A stretch of DNA of 64,000 nucleotides from Valencia hispanica (lineage: Eukaryota; Chordata; Actinopteri; Cyprinodontiformes; Valenciidae): the NCBI GenBank assembly GCA_963556495.2, contig OY747701.1, positions 41,960,001 through 42,024,000 of the forward strand, in the 5' to 3' direction. The notes under the pieces are model-generated. The model had not been told where the DNA came from and ran no database searches. It was given only the letters and a program-made list of their open reading frames with translations. Positions 46,512-57,850 of this stretch are shown in pieces. Positions within the stretch are counted from its first letter, which is position 1. Each line of letters opens with the position of its first letter. Position numbers and translations under genes: made by a program.

Positions 46512-49500
46512 ATGTCTGTTTCGCTCCGCTCTGTGAGTGAACCAGATGGGAATCATGAGACTGCTCAGGTTTCCACATTGGGAGGCAATAAACCTTTACA
46601 CCGCTTCTTGAGGTGTCAACCCAAGATCATTGGGGTAAGGAGAACACACACACTTCCGATTACTTATTGGTATAGAGGAGGACTGAAAGAGTCATGCTAC
46701 AGAGGTTGTGTGTGAATTTCTTCTAGACCGCTGTGCTGATCATTGGGGCATCCTCATTGATTGTTGCCATTGCCATCACCCCAGACATCTTCGTGTACCA
46801 CATGCTGTTGGCCATTCCTCCAGAGATTTTCTCGGGAGCACTGGTTGGTAGCTTGCTAAGAATTATCTTGTTCTGAAGAAGCCCTAGGCATCAGGGTTAA
46901 CAATTCATTTATTGTCTCCCACTCCTCTTGTAGCTCATTATCTGTGGGATTTTGTATATTGTGACAGAGCACAGCCCCACCAAAAAAACTGTAAGTTTTG
47001 CTGGCATGTATTAAGTTACCAGTCGATTTAGCTGTTTTTTTGTTTATTATTATTATTAATTTGTGCTACATGTTTCTGTCACCTTATTCATCATCTCTGT
47101 GCTTAGGTAACTATATCATTAGCTCTCAGCGTTGTGTCCTCACTTGGTGGTTTTTGGAGTATTTTCGTCATGCTGGGTAACCTCCACATCGCCTATGAAT
47201 ATAAATACGATGGTGAACACCGCAACGATACTGACATTGCCAATGAAATACCATGGACATCACATGTAGAAGTAATTATTGTTTTATACATGTGTCTTTA
47301 CTTGTTTTTGTTTAAAAAAGTAGATTATAATTTATCATGTGTTATTAATCATTGTATCTTTTAGTTTTAGGATATTTATAGATTTGTAGGTCATAAGGTT
47401 TAGCTTTTTGGGACTACAAAACAAAGCCCAAACAAAAGCTGTATGTGTGATTCAATTTCATAATTGTCTTGACTAAATGTTGATCAATTTTAGGCTCAGT
47501 CAAAATGTGTCTGTTAGTTTTTTTTACATTTAAGAATGTTTTTTTTCAAATGGTTGGCATGAGTTTTTGAGCGTACCTGTTTGTTTTTTCTAGGTTATGA
47601 GTCTGACAGTGGATACAATCTTTCTGTTGTACAGCTTTGTTGGTACAATTATCTTGCTCATCATGTCAGTCCTGGCAGGAACTGCCCTCCGTTCAACAAA
47701 AACCCAGGTACAACAACTCAGAGAGTGCGTTCTATTGCCCCTTTCAGACCCTAGCTCTGTGATAGTTATGCATTTCTCAATAAATCACAGTAGGTGGACT
47801 TCAATGCGGCTCTGTTATACCCTTTACTGTTGCTGGTTTTGTCTTTATTTGTCTCATACGTCGAACACACTGGTCCCACAATTCTCTCTTCCCTTTCATG
47901 TCATGGCTGTTACAGGTCTTGTCGAGATGTGCAGAACATGTGTAGAATAGTGCACAAAACAGCTCAGCTCTAATGTTTCATTTCATTTTAACTGCTTTCC
48001 AGTAAGTCTCAACATATATTTGTAGAAATTTTAGAAATAGCTAAAAGAACTTCCTAATCCTAGCTATGGTTTCCAAGAATCCTCAAAATAGGTTTTTTTT
48101 AATATCAACTGGTGTTACAAAAAACAAAAAAGTACTTAGTCCTTCCATATTTCAAAGTTATCTCATATATGAATGATTTTTTTCAATTTAGAAATTAAGT
48201 AAGCTTTCATGGCTAGTTCTATGGCAGCAAAATGATGCCAGCTTAAAATGAATCTGAAAAGAAAATATGGCCATGGTCATTGAAAAATCAATATTGGCAC
48301 TGAAATTATATTTGAATTGTAAGTAAGTAAGTAGTTAGTAAGTAAGTAAAAATGTTCCAAGGTGGATTCAAACCTTCAAACACAGACATACCAAACCACC
48401 ACTTGAGTCAGGTGTACAGTGTCCCTACCTGTATTATTGAACGGTGTATGTGAGAAAAGGAAACCCATGGTAACTCATTTTAACATTATATCAAATAAAA
48501 CATTACAGAAAGTTATAGCAGTGAATTTCGCTGTAATACGAATACATTTTAGAATTATAGATGTATAAAAGACATAAAGGGGACCTTTATTTGCTGGTTT
48601 AGAAAATGGGTCCCAAAGTGGCCAGCTCAATGAGGTGAAAAGTAACTGATGTGGGGCTGTGAAGCTCCGCCCCTCATGTGCGTGCAAAGGCGCTTGAACA
48701 GTGACACAAGAATGAAGCTGAAAAGGAGCAGCACCGAAAAAATAGTGGCATTGAAAAACATGGCGTTGTAAAAAAAAAGGTGTGTGAGGACGTGATTGTA
48801 AGTTATTTCTTTAAATGTATATATTTGAAGTTTCTTTAAAACTTTGTTTACTTTAAATTTTTGTTTCACTTTCAATACAAAATTGTCCACCTCATTTATT
48901 TCAGAGTCAATGTTAATATATTCAGTTACAATTGTCAGGATCGCCGGTGGACAGGGAGAGGCGATCGGGTGAAGCTTGGCGCTCCAGACGCGGATGGGAG
49001 TCCCCCTGGATTAAAGGCGCAGGGTGGAGCAGGCTGCTGAGCTGATGAAAAGAGACTGGTTAGGTTGGATGGCAACGACTGGTAGGAGGAAGACTTCTGG
49101 TTTGACGAGTAGGAGCTCTGGGCATTGGATTACCGATGACTGAGCGATGTGAAGGTGAGTGGAAGGGTCTTTTAAACTGAGGGGAGAGTGGAGTAATTGT
49201 CAGGAAGCTCATCAGACATGGCTGGTCTGAGTTGGAGCTGATGACTTCCTGACAGAGCCCCCCCCTCTAGGTCCGGCTCCTGAAGGGCCTGGACGGTCTG
49301 GATGACAGCTGTGAAAGTCAGAGACGAGGGAGGGGTCCAGGACGTGCCGGGACGGCACCCAGGAGCGTTCCTCAGGACCATAGCCCTGCCAATCCACCAG
49401 ATACTGGTACCCCCTGCCGCGGGGTCGAGAGTCCAGAATCCGCCTCACTGTGTAGGCCGGACCACCGTCGATGAAACGAGGGGGGGGTGGGGAGATTGCC

Positions 49501-52500
49501 GGAGGAGACAGAGGCGAGGTGACGTGGCGTTTGAGGAGGGAGCAGTGGAACACCGGGTGGACCTTGAGGGAGGCTGGAAGGCGGAGACGGTATGTGACCG
49601 GGTTGATGTTTCGAAGGACTGGATACGGGCCGATGAAGCGGGGGGTCAGCTTCCGACAGTCAGTCGGCAGCTTGAGATGCCGAGTGGAGAGCCAGACCAG
49701 GTCCCCTGGGTGAAAGGTGGGACCGGAACGGTGGCGACGGCGGTGCTGTTCCACATAACCGGAGGTTGCCCGTCTGATGGCGGCCCGAGCACGGATCCAC
49801 ATGGCCTTGGCGCGGCGTATCAGTTGTTGGGCCGCTGGCACCTCTACCTCTGGTTCCTGGTGAGAGAAGATGTATGGTTGGTAGCCGTTGCAGACCTCGA
49901 AAGGCGACATGCCTGTGGCGGAGGAGACCTGGAGGTTGAGGGATACCTCAGCCCACAGCAACGCACGCGGCCAGGTGGAGGGCTGCGTTGAGGCGAAGCA
50001 TCTGAGGTATTTTCCCACCTGCTGGTTGGCCCTCTCTGTTTGGCCGTTGGTCTCCGGATGAAAGCCGGAGGAGAGGCTGGCAGTCGCTCCGATAAGACGG
50101 CAAAAGGCTTTCCAGAACTTAGCGGAGAACTGGGGCCCGCGGTCGGAGACAATGTCCTGGGGGAAGCCGTGCAACCGCACCACGTGTTCCAGGACCAGCT
50201 CGGCTGTTCCTTTGGCCGTGGGCAGGCCAGGCAGTGCAACGAGGTGGACTGCTTTGGAAAAACGGTCTACGAAGGTGGCGATGGTGTTCAAGCCATCTGC
50301 TGTGGGGAGTCCCATCACAAAGTCCACCCCGATATGGGACCAAGGGCGAGCTGGAACAGGTAGAGGTCGAAGGGGTCCCAATCGTGGTTGGGTGGTGGAC
50401 TTGGCTCTGGCACAGGTGGTGCAAGCGCCGACGAAGCTGCTGACGTCCTGTGCCATAGTGGGCCACCATAGGGCGCGGCGGATGAATTTGAGGGTCCTAG
50501 CAATGCCTGGATGACCGGCTATGGCTGAAGAATGACCCCAAAGCAGAGCCTCCTGGCGGCAACTGGTTGGGACGTAGAGACGGTTTGGTGGTGTCTCCGG
50601 CGGTGCTGGTTCCTGAACCAGTGCCGATCGGATAGAGTCCTCCAGCGGCCACTGGAGAGACGCCAAGATGCGGTGGGGGGGTATGATGGCATCTGGCTGA
50701 ATCGGGACGGTGGCTTGGGAGTGCTGACGGGAGAGGGCGTCAGCCTTACCGTTTTTGGAACCGGGCCGGTAGGAGAGGTGAAAGTTGTAGTGTTCAAAGA
50801 GAAGCGCCCAGCGAGCCTGGCGAGGGTTTAGCTGCTTGGCATTACGAATGTGGAGGAGGTTCTGGTGGTCTGTCCAGATTAGGAATGGCTCGGACGTCCC
50901 TACGAGCAGATGGCGCCACTCCTCCAGAGCCCACTTTACCGCCAGAAGCTCACGGTCACCAACCCCATAGCGCTGCTGTGTGGGAGTGAACTTCCGAGAA
51001 AAGAAGCAGCAAGGGTGTAGCTTCTGGTCCGGGCCGCGTTGGGACAAGATTGCCCCGACCCCAACCTCTGAGGCATCCACTTCGACGGTGAAGGTCTTGG
51101 CTGGGTCTGGATGGATGAGGATGGGAGCTTAGGTGAACAGCGTGATGACTTGGTTGAACGCTTGTCGGGCCTCGGGGGGTAGACTGAACAAGCGTGGCCG
51201 GTCGGTCGACTTTGTAAGGTTGGTGAGTGGAGCAACAATCGTGCTGTAGTTCCGGATGAACCGTCTGTAGAAATTTGCAAAGCCAAGGAAGGACTGGAGC
51301 TGTCTGAGGGTCCGGGGCAGTGGCCATTCCTTCACTGCTGCCACCTTCTGGGGATCCATGGCTACCCCTTCAGCCGAGATGACGTAGCCTAGGAAGGTGG
51401 TGGAGCACTGGTGGAAAGCGCACTTCTCCAATTTGCAGAATAGATTATTCTGGAGGAGGCACTCAAGGACGGCTCGGACATGTCGGACGTGATCCATCTT
51501 AGAGGTGGAGTAGACCAGGATGTCATCCAGATATACGAATACCCACCGTCCGAGCATGTCCCTCAGCACATCATTGAGCAGCCGCTGGAACACTGCTGGG
51601 CTGTTGCAGAGACCGAATGGCATCACCAAGTACTCCCAGTGGCCAGAGGGGGTGCTGAACGCCGTCTTCCATTCATCCCCTTCTCGAATGCGAACCAGAT
51701 TGTAGGCATTCCGGAGGTCGAGCCGAGTAAAAATGGTTGCATGGGAAAGGGAGTCCAGAATAGTGTTCAGCAGGGGGAGTGGATGGCGATCCTTTATGGT
51801 GACCTGATTTAGTCCTCTGTAATCGATGCAGGGACGCAGCGTCCCCTCCTTCTTTTTAACAAAGAAGAAGCCGGCCGATGCTGGAGAAGTGGATGGGCGG
51901 ATGAATCCTTAGTCTAGAGATTCGGCAATGTAAGTCTCCAACTGGGCTGATTCCGCTTGTGAGAGAGGAAACTGACGGGTGCGTGGAGGCTCCGCCCCTG
52001 ACATCAGGTTGATAGCCATATCATAGGATCGATGCGGTGGTAGCTTGGCAGCTCGGCTTTTACTGAAGACCTCCGCCAGGTCTTTGTAGGGCGGAGGGAT
52101 ATCTTCCAGGGCGGGCGCCGATATGGTCTCGAGCGGGGCTGACGATGGGGGACGGAGACACCTCTTTGAACAGTCGGGACCCCAGCTGAGTATCCGCTGC
52201 GCCGACCAGGAGATGTGCGGATCGTGTGTATGGAACCAAGGATAGCCCAGGATGAGTGGCGCGGAGCAGGAAGCGATGACGAGGAACTGGATGAGCTCTG
52301 TGTGATCCCCCACCCACAGGCGGATCTTGATGGTGCGATGTCGGACAGGGTAGGGCTGCAGGGGGTGTCTGTCGACGGAAGTCACCGGGACTGGACTGCA
52401 AAGGGTCTCCAGCGGTATCTGGAGCTTCGTGGCTAGTTGGGTGGAGATGAAATTCTCCGCCGCTCCAGTGTCGAGCAGAGCGCCGAATGTATGCTGTGGA

Positions 52501-55271
52501 TTGCGATGAATGAGCTGGACAGGAAGAAGGAAGCGAGCTGGTCCTGTCGGGCCAGGTAAGACCCCCCCGAGTCTCACCTGGCCTGGTCGTTTCCCGGTCG
52601 GTGAGGGCACTGCAGGCGGCGATGTTTGGGCGACCCACAGTAGGCGCAGAGCCCTTCCCGGAAACGTCGATCCCGCTCCTTCGGTGACAGATGCCCTAGC
52701 TGCATCGGCTCCTCTCTGTCGCCGGAGTAGGAGCGGTCGGGAGCAGTGCTGGGCTCAACTGAGCGGAGTGAAGCGGGACGCAGTGGTGGAAGACGGGATG
52801 GTGTTCTAGGGCGGCTCATGACTCGACGGTCGATCTCGAGAGCCAGATTGACAGCCTCGTCAAGGGATTTGGGAGCTTCTCTGCCAACCATCTCGTCCCG
52901 GATATAGTTGGCGAGACCCTCCAAAAAGAGCGATCGCAGGACCGCATCTCCCCAGGCTAGCTTAGCCGCGAGCGTCCTGAACTCTGCAGCGAAGAGGTGA
53001 ACAGGCTGGTCTTGTTGACGGAGATGAAGGAGTTGAGTCTCCGCGTCCACTTCACTGCAGGGCGGCACAAAAGTTTTGCGCAGCTCTGCAACGAACTGGA
53101 CGTAATCGTTGCAGAGCACGGACCTCCGATTGTAGAGGGCAGCCGCCCATTCTTGTGCCTGCCCGGAAAGGAGGGAGGTGAGCAGAGCTACCCTGGGAGC
53201 GGAGGAGGCGTACATTGAGGGCTGACACTCAAAAATCATGTCCAGGGTGGCTAACAAACCGTCTGGCTTGCCGTCAGACCCATTCCACTTATCCGGGAGG
53301 CAGATCCTAGGTTCGGTGGTGGAAGACGGTCGTTGCTGGAGGGTGTTGACGAGCCCGGCTAGCCTGATATGGGCCTCAGACAGAGTGTCGATTTTAGCAC
53401 TGAGACGATCCACCAGAGCCCGGAGGTGTATCACCTCAGACCGAAGGGCCTCTACCTCCGCTGGAGCGCTCGTTGAGGGCTCAGTCATCCTGTCAGGATC
53501 GCCGTTGGACAGGGAGAGGCGATCGGGTGAAGCTTGGCGCTCCAGACGCGGATGGGAGTCCCCCTGGATTAAAGGCGCAGGGTGGAGCAGGCTGCTGAGC
53601 TGATGAAAAGAGACTGGTTAGGTTGGATGGCAACGACTGGTAGGAGGAAGACTTCTGGTTTGACGAGTAGGAGCTCTGGGCATTGGATTACCGATGACTG
53701 AGCGATGTGAAGGTGAGTGGAAGGGTCTTTTAAACTGAGGGGAGAGTGGAGTAATTGTCAGGAAGCTCATCAGACACGGCTGGTCTGAGTTGGAGCTGAT
53801 GACTTCCTGACACAATTCTATTTTTCAATGCCAATTTTATTCCAGTGCTAATATTTATTTTCAGTTTCATTTTAAACTGGCATTTTATTGTTGCCATATT
53901 AGTTCTAGCTTTTAATTTATGCGCTGAACTCTGAATATAGATTTTTCTTTTCAATCAATAAAATGATTACGTTTGAAACTCAGTTTATGAAAAGAGATTT
54001 AGACAGTTTTATCTACAAGGATAGTTTGACTTTTTTTAAATCTCCCTCCAGTGTGAAAAAAATGTTTTGAAACATAATAGAATGCTTTTCCTTGTGTGTA
54101 ATGTGATATAGACTCAATTTGTCCAAAGTTAATTGGACAAATTGGCTAAGCATTATCACTTATCTTTTTTTGATGGCTTCCTGTTATGATCCATAGGTGT
54201 TTGTGTTTTTAGCTTTCAGTTGTTTGCATTTTGATTATTTTGGGCTGTTTATCCTTTTCCTTTACCCTTATCCTTAAATTCAGGTAAATTCCTGTTTTCA
54301 GTTTTTTCATATGGTCTGTTCTCTATGCATATTTTCTTTGATTACTAAAGCGTTAGTATTTTTCTCCTTTGTGTTTTGGATTAGCTTCTACTGTTGTCTT
54401 TAGGACTTTTACATAAAATAAATTCTAGTTCTTAACCAGAGCTGGTGCTAAAGCAAGTCCTAATACACTTTGCATGATTTTCCATCACCTGAGATTAGGA
54501 TCCACATCATTACATTATTATAAGCTTCTAATTCGTTGTTCCCACAGCATCACTATCCCACTTCTACCATGAACTATTCCCAGCTATTAGTTACTTGAAA
54601 CCAATATTGGTGTCGAACCTTGGTTTCATTTTCCTTATTGCTCCAAATTCCCCCTTTCAGATTAACTTTAAATATTATAACTCATAGTTCTATGCTGTAA
54701 AACCCCTTTCTTTATACTTCTGAGAGACTGAAGAGCTTCTGATAAAGCTTGGTTTTTAATCAGCCTAGACAGAATATTGACTCAATTCTTTATTTAAAGA
54801 ATTTACTGTTTAAGGTTTGATCAGTAGTTTTTAGAGTAAAATCTGTTTTAGCTTTCTGATTTGAATCTTAATTTTGTTCATTTCTCCATTTTACTTAAGA
54901 ATTAATAGGTTGATTATTAATGTAGGCTCTTGATTGCATTAATTACCAGTTCACAGTGGTTTTCTTATAATCCTTAAATGAACATTAACCATTCTAGACT
55001 AACACTACAATAATTCTAATCTGAGAAATATTGAGAAATCTTTTTGGTGGAATTGGTTCAATGGGCTGAAAATAATTCCTCCTTGAGGCAGATTTTTATT
55101 TGAAGATTATGAGGCTTCATCATAGATTGAAAGTATGATCTGGTAAGGGTGTGTCTCACTAAAAGTATAAACAGAGGAAAATTAGTGTTGGTTAAATCAA
55201 ACATTTTTCTCTCTTCTGTTTAGGCCACTGTAGTGATGATGGCGACAGCAGCTGAAACACCAGTTGAATGA
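46512..55271 (+). CDS. MS4A/CD20-like four-pass membrane protein
   Basis: Coding exons 46512-46634, 46727-46843, 46934-46990, 47107-47271, 47594-47707 and 55224-55271 are all in phase 0 and sum to 207 residues plus stop, a usual size for the family. The hydrophobic segments are about [31 protein letters not shown] (split over two exons); [20 protein letters not shown]; and [19 protein letters not shown]. The cytoplasmic N-terminus ends in a Cys-Gln-Pro-Lys motif before TM1. The loop after TM3 is charged and carries one N-X-T site (NDT). MS4A proteins sit in plasma or endosomal membranes and often form oligomers; this protein's role is unknown. The last exon encodes only 15 residues and is separated by a 7.5-kb intron containing the gypsy insertion. 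A TMEM176-type relative is the alternative. Confidence 0.85.
47708..48932. other. MS4A-like last intron, left of the gypsy insertion
   Basis: Non-coding. It includes an imperfect GTAA tetranucleotide run at about 48,321-48,350. No exon seen. Confidence 0.5.
48933..49254 (-). repeat. 3' LTR of the gypsy element
   Basis: 322 bp, TGTCAGGA...TCCTGACA. Differs from the other LTR only near its right-hand + strand start (CCGGTGG against CCGTTGG) and at CAGACATGG against CAGACACGG. The pol frame ends inside it (stop at 49,212), overlapping by 43 bases. Confidence 0.96.
49212..52595 (-). pseudogene. Gypsy pol polyprotein, two nonsense codons
   Basis: One frame (-1 relative to gag) encodes, in order: protease ([11 protein letters not shown]), reverse transcriptase ([11 protein letters not shown] at about 51,533), RNase H ([12 protein letters not shown]), integrase with an HHCC zinc site ([10 protein letters not shown] to CTTCARAK) and a D-D-E core ([28 protein letters not shown]), a GPY/F module (FIGPYPV) and a C-terminal chromodomain ([19 protein letters not shown]). 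TAA codons interrupt it at 51,909-51,911 (start of RT, after ESLD) and 51,129-51,131 (before RNase H, after TLFT). No frameshift was found. The chromodomain would guide integration to chromatin in active relatives. This copy cannot make the full polyprotein. Confidence 0.94.
49255..49268 (-). other. Polypurine tract of the gypsy element
   Basis: On the - strand, AGAGGGGGGGGCTC lies directly before the 3' LTR. This is where plus-strand DNA synthesis would be primed. Confidence 0.8.
52574..53488 (-). CDS. Gypsy gag (capsid/nucleocapsid)
   Basis: An intact 304-residue Gag that would form the particle core. It opens [19 protein letters not shown], where a heptad-like Leu pattern suggests a short coiled coil at about residues 10-50. 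The central part has the retrotransposon gag fold phrases [21 protein letters not shown] and [20 protein letters not shown]. The C-terminus has a zinc knuckle, [14 protein letters not shown] (CX2CX4HX4C, about residue 281). The ATG lies two bases after the 5' LTR and overlaps the self-primer site. Translation must slip back one base near the end to enter pol. No disabling change was seen in gag itself. Confidence 0.93.
   Translation of the reverse strand: MTEPSTSAPAEVEALRSEVIHLRALVDRLSAKIDTLSEAHIRLAGLVNTLQQRPSSTTEPRICLPDKWNGSDGKPDGLLATLDMIFECQPSMYASSAPRVALLTSLLSGQAQEWAAALYNRRSVLCNDYVQFVAELRKTFVPPCSEVDAETQLLHLRQQDQPVHLFAAEFRTLAAKLAWGDAVLRSLFLEGLANYIRDEMVGREAPKSLDEAVNLALEIDRRVMSRPRTPSRLPPLRPASLRSVEPSTAPDRSYSGDREEPMQLGHLSPKERDRRFREGLCAYCGSPKHRRLQCPHRPGNDQAR
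52590..52596 (-). promoter_or_regulatory. -1 ribosomal frameshift site GGGAAAC
   Basis: On the - strand the heptamer G-GGA-AAC sits in the correct zero frame (CCG GGA AAC) eight codons from the gag stop. A -1 slip yields [11 protein letters not shown], which is the pol frame. The same heptamer is used by sushi-derived PEG10 in mammals. A downstream pseudoknot was not modelled. Confidence 0.88.
53479..53489 (-). promoter_or_regulatory. Self-primer binding site next to the 5' LTR
   Basis: The bases just inside the 5' LTR read GATGACTGAGC on the - strand and overlap the gag ATG. They are the exact 11-nt complement of GCTCAGTCATC within the LTR (53,703-53,693), at the predicted RNA 5' end. No tRNA-type TGG primer site is visible. 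Tf1 and sushi elements prime reverse transcription with the 5' end of their own RNA; here the function is inferred from that precedent. Confidence 0.75.
53491..53812 (-). repeat. 5' LTR of the gypsy element
   Basis: 322 bp, same ends as the 3' LTR. On the - strand a TATA-like TTTAAAAG lies at 53,734-53,727, and the inferred transcript start is at 53,703, 24-31 nt downstream. That gives U3 of about 109 nt and R-U5 of about 213 nt. Confidence 0.96.
53813..55223. other. MS4A-like last intron, right of the gypsy insertion
   Basis: AT-rich, non-coding, no repeat with definable ends. The acceptor TTCTGTTTAG directly precedes the final coding exon at 55,224. Confidence 0.55.
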
Positions 55272-55850
55272 CAAGTGAAAGAGGAAGGTCCGAACTATTG
55301 GAAATCAAGCAGCAAGACGAAGAATTTGTCATCTATCTTAATACATGTCTAAATATTATCGCTTCTCTCTGACATGTTGTAGTTGGCAACAATGCAAATC
55401 AAATAACCTAACTAATGTTTGATATGAGCAGTCCTGTGTCTCATTTAATTCCTCTGCCACTATTTAACTGCCATAAATTACATTTTCCCCAAATGTTATG
55501 AAAACAAAAACACTAAGCAGAGGTAGCAATCTGCTACCCCAAGCTGCAGACTGGAGCTGAGCTTTTGCCTCATCTTGTTTGAGCTTCATCTGATTTGTGC
55601 TTCATTAGCCCAACAACTGAAACAGTCAAACTGCCAGCACTCTGTATACATAAACAAAATCAGAAAAATGTGTAGTGCTCATTGTTTCTAGATGACAACA
55701 ACTTAATTTGTCATGTGCAGATCATTTACGAATGATACATCAACTATAGTGCCTATTCATTAGGGTTTTTTGCTCTCCTGTTTTGGTTACCTTATTTGTA
55801 TCAAGGTTTTTTGCTGTGTCAATAAAAATGTTTAACCAGCTAACCTGTTT
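55272..55850 (+). other. MS4A-like 3' UTR (approximate)
   Basis: Follows the stop codon. An AATAAA signal lies at 55,821-55,826, giving a ~570-nt 3' UTR if used. Confidence 0.5.
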
Positions 55851-57496
55851 TGTGAAATGAAAAGAAGGTATATGCTTTTGTGTTATACACTGCTTTCTCT
55901 TTGAAACCCTCAGATTATGGCACAATGCTTTTAGAAGTTCAGGAAGCCCCCTCTGTGTGCAGTGTAACCATTACATTGTTTCAGTATGTGTAAACAAAGG
56001 TGATTGTACCACAGTGGAGCTCCAATTAACTACAAAATATACAGAGCATGCAAAGACAACAGTAATCATTACAACCACAAGTTTCCAGTGAAGCAATGTG
56101 CTTAGAAAAAACCATTTGTAGAAGTGGTTACTAACCTCAAATTGTTACAGTGAACCACAGGTTACACAAAATGTGACATAGACAAGAAAGATGCTATCCC
56201 ACTATGAAGCTTTAATTTGGTAATATTTCTTGGGAAATTGATACAGTTGTGTCCATATTAATTATTCAGAAATACTTGTTTCCGTCTTTACTTGAACTTC
56301 AACCTGATCTTTTGCATTAAGTACGGCTATGATGCAATTTTCAGACCTTTCACTAACATGCTGATTCACTTAGAAGTGCCCAACTTCAAGCATGATTGTT
56401 TTTGCTTGCCTCTGTAATCAGATCTTTGCAACCTAAATAAATAATAAATACATTGCCGTGTCAAACAGTGTCATTATTTTATTACCAGAGTTCAGTACTT
56501 GGGTCATAATATTTGCAAAGAAGTCATCTACAAAAAGCCTACATCTGCACAAGCTCAGATGTTAATGGCATAGAATACAACAAGAACAATGGATAGAGTG
56601 AGGCCTAAAACAATCAAAAGAAACATAAAGCTGCAGAGATAAATCAGGTCAGTCAGGCCTACAGCACCTCATTATTTTAAATCAGCAGACTATAAGTCCA
56701 TTGGAAGTCTTTAAACCACTAATAATGACAAAAAAATGCAACTAATAAAAAGGGGGGGATGAAGGTCAAAATAATGACATTGTTCAAAGAATTATGTCCA
56801 TTCTTTTATTTACATTTTATCTTATAAAATAAAATGTATTATCTAACAAACCTATAAAAGTTATTTTTAAGTCTTGAATGGAATGCCAAAGCCTAGGATA
56901 AAATGTAAATGGGGAAAACATCTGGTTTATTATTCGCCAGTGGACCTTTTTTAACCAGCTGGGTCTCTGGTTTATGAGTCATTGCCTAAATGTCCATGTT
57001 TGCACACATTCAAATGACAAAAGCAGAAAAACTATTATACAGATTGTTGTTGGTGGTGTCTCTGTCTAACCACTTTTAGATTCAACAATGAAAGCTGAAA
57101 TGTGTACAATTGCCAGCAACGCAGGCCTGATGTGTCTTTGCCTGTTCATCCACTGGACTGCAAATATGACAGCTCATTTGTAAAAGTATTTATCAATGGT
57201 TTAGCATAATGAACTGTAAAAGTAGGACCTAAACTTTCTATGAGAAAATTAGCATAAACAAAACAGAACTCTTTGCAATCTCTAGACTATACACAAGACT
57301 GTTTCTTTGCATCAAGTTTCACAGCAAACCAGCAGCACAAATACAGACAGGCAACATGCTAAACTAACACAAACAGACTGTATAAAAAGTATTGATAGCA
57401 TATTTTTGCGTAGAATAGACTAATACTGCACAGCAGAACTGAGAGGAATGGTTTTGCAACTTAAATAATTAGCTATCATTATCAATATAGAAGCTA
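55851..57496. other. Intergenic, no gene recognised
   Basis: AT-rich and non-coding on both strands as far as I can see. No definable repeat ends. Confidence 0.5.
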
Positions 57497-57850
57497 GGGT
57501 GACCAGACTTGGTCTCACAGATAGGGTGAGGAGCCCCATCATCCAGAGAGAACTCAAAGTAGATCTTCTGCTCCTCCACATCAAAGGGAGTCAGTTGAGA
57601 TGGTTCGAATATCTGATCATGATGCATCCCAGGGACCTCTCCTTTGGAGGTTTTCTAGGACAAGCCCCACAGGGAGGAGCACCCTTGAAAGACCAGAACT
57701 CCCTGGAGGGACTATATATCTTGGATGACCTGGGAATGCCTTGGAATCCCCAGGATGTGCTGGAGAGAGTCACAGGGGAGAGAGATGTCTGAGTTTACCT
57801 CCTGAACCCGCTACCCCTGTGACCTGATTTTAGATGGGCAGAAGGCAATA
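57497..57850 (+). mobile_element. LINE ORF2 C-terminal fragment
   Basis: An open frame (57,499-57,792) reading LLLLHIKGSQLRWFEYLIMM, PRDLSFGGFLGQAPQGGAP and ERVTGERDV. It corresponds to the C-terminal region of a common fish LINE ORF2 (relatives read SQLRWFGHLIRM and GREV-like ends). The upstream RT and the 3' tail are missing, so it is a relic. Confidence 0.7.

Larger units (their letters stand above)
48933..53812 (-). mobile_element. Ty3/gypsy chromovirus, full-length, inactive
   Basis: A 4,880-bp LTR retrotransposon on the - strand inside the last intron of the MS4A-like gene, antisense to it. Two 322-bp LTRs (48,933-49,254 and 53,491-53,812) start TGTCAGGA and end TCCTGACA. CAAT is duplicated at 48,929-48,932 and 53,813-53,816. 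Internal order on the - strand is gag, protease, RT, RNase H, integrase, chromodomain, as in the Tf1/sushi lineage of chromoviruses. The LTRs differ at two positions, so it is young. Pol has two stop codons. Much higher G+C than the surroundings supports a recent arrival. Confidence 0.97.

Noticed and set aside
49302..50831. Plus-strand frames of up to 229 codons opposite pol
   Set aside because: Shadows of the GC-rich gypsy pol gene on the - strand.
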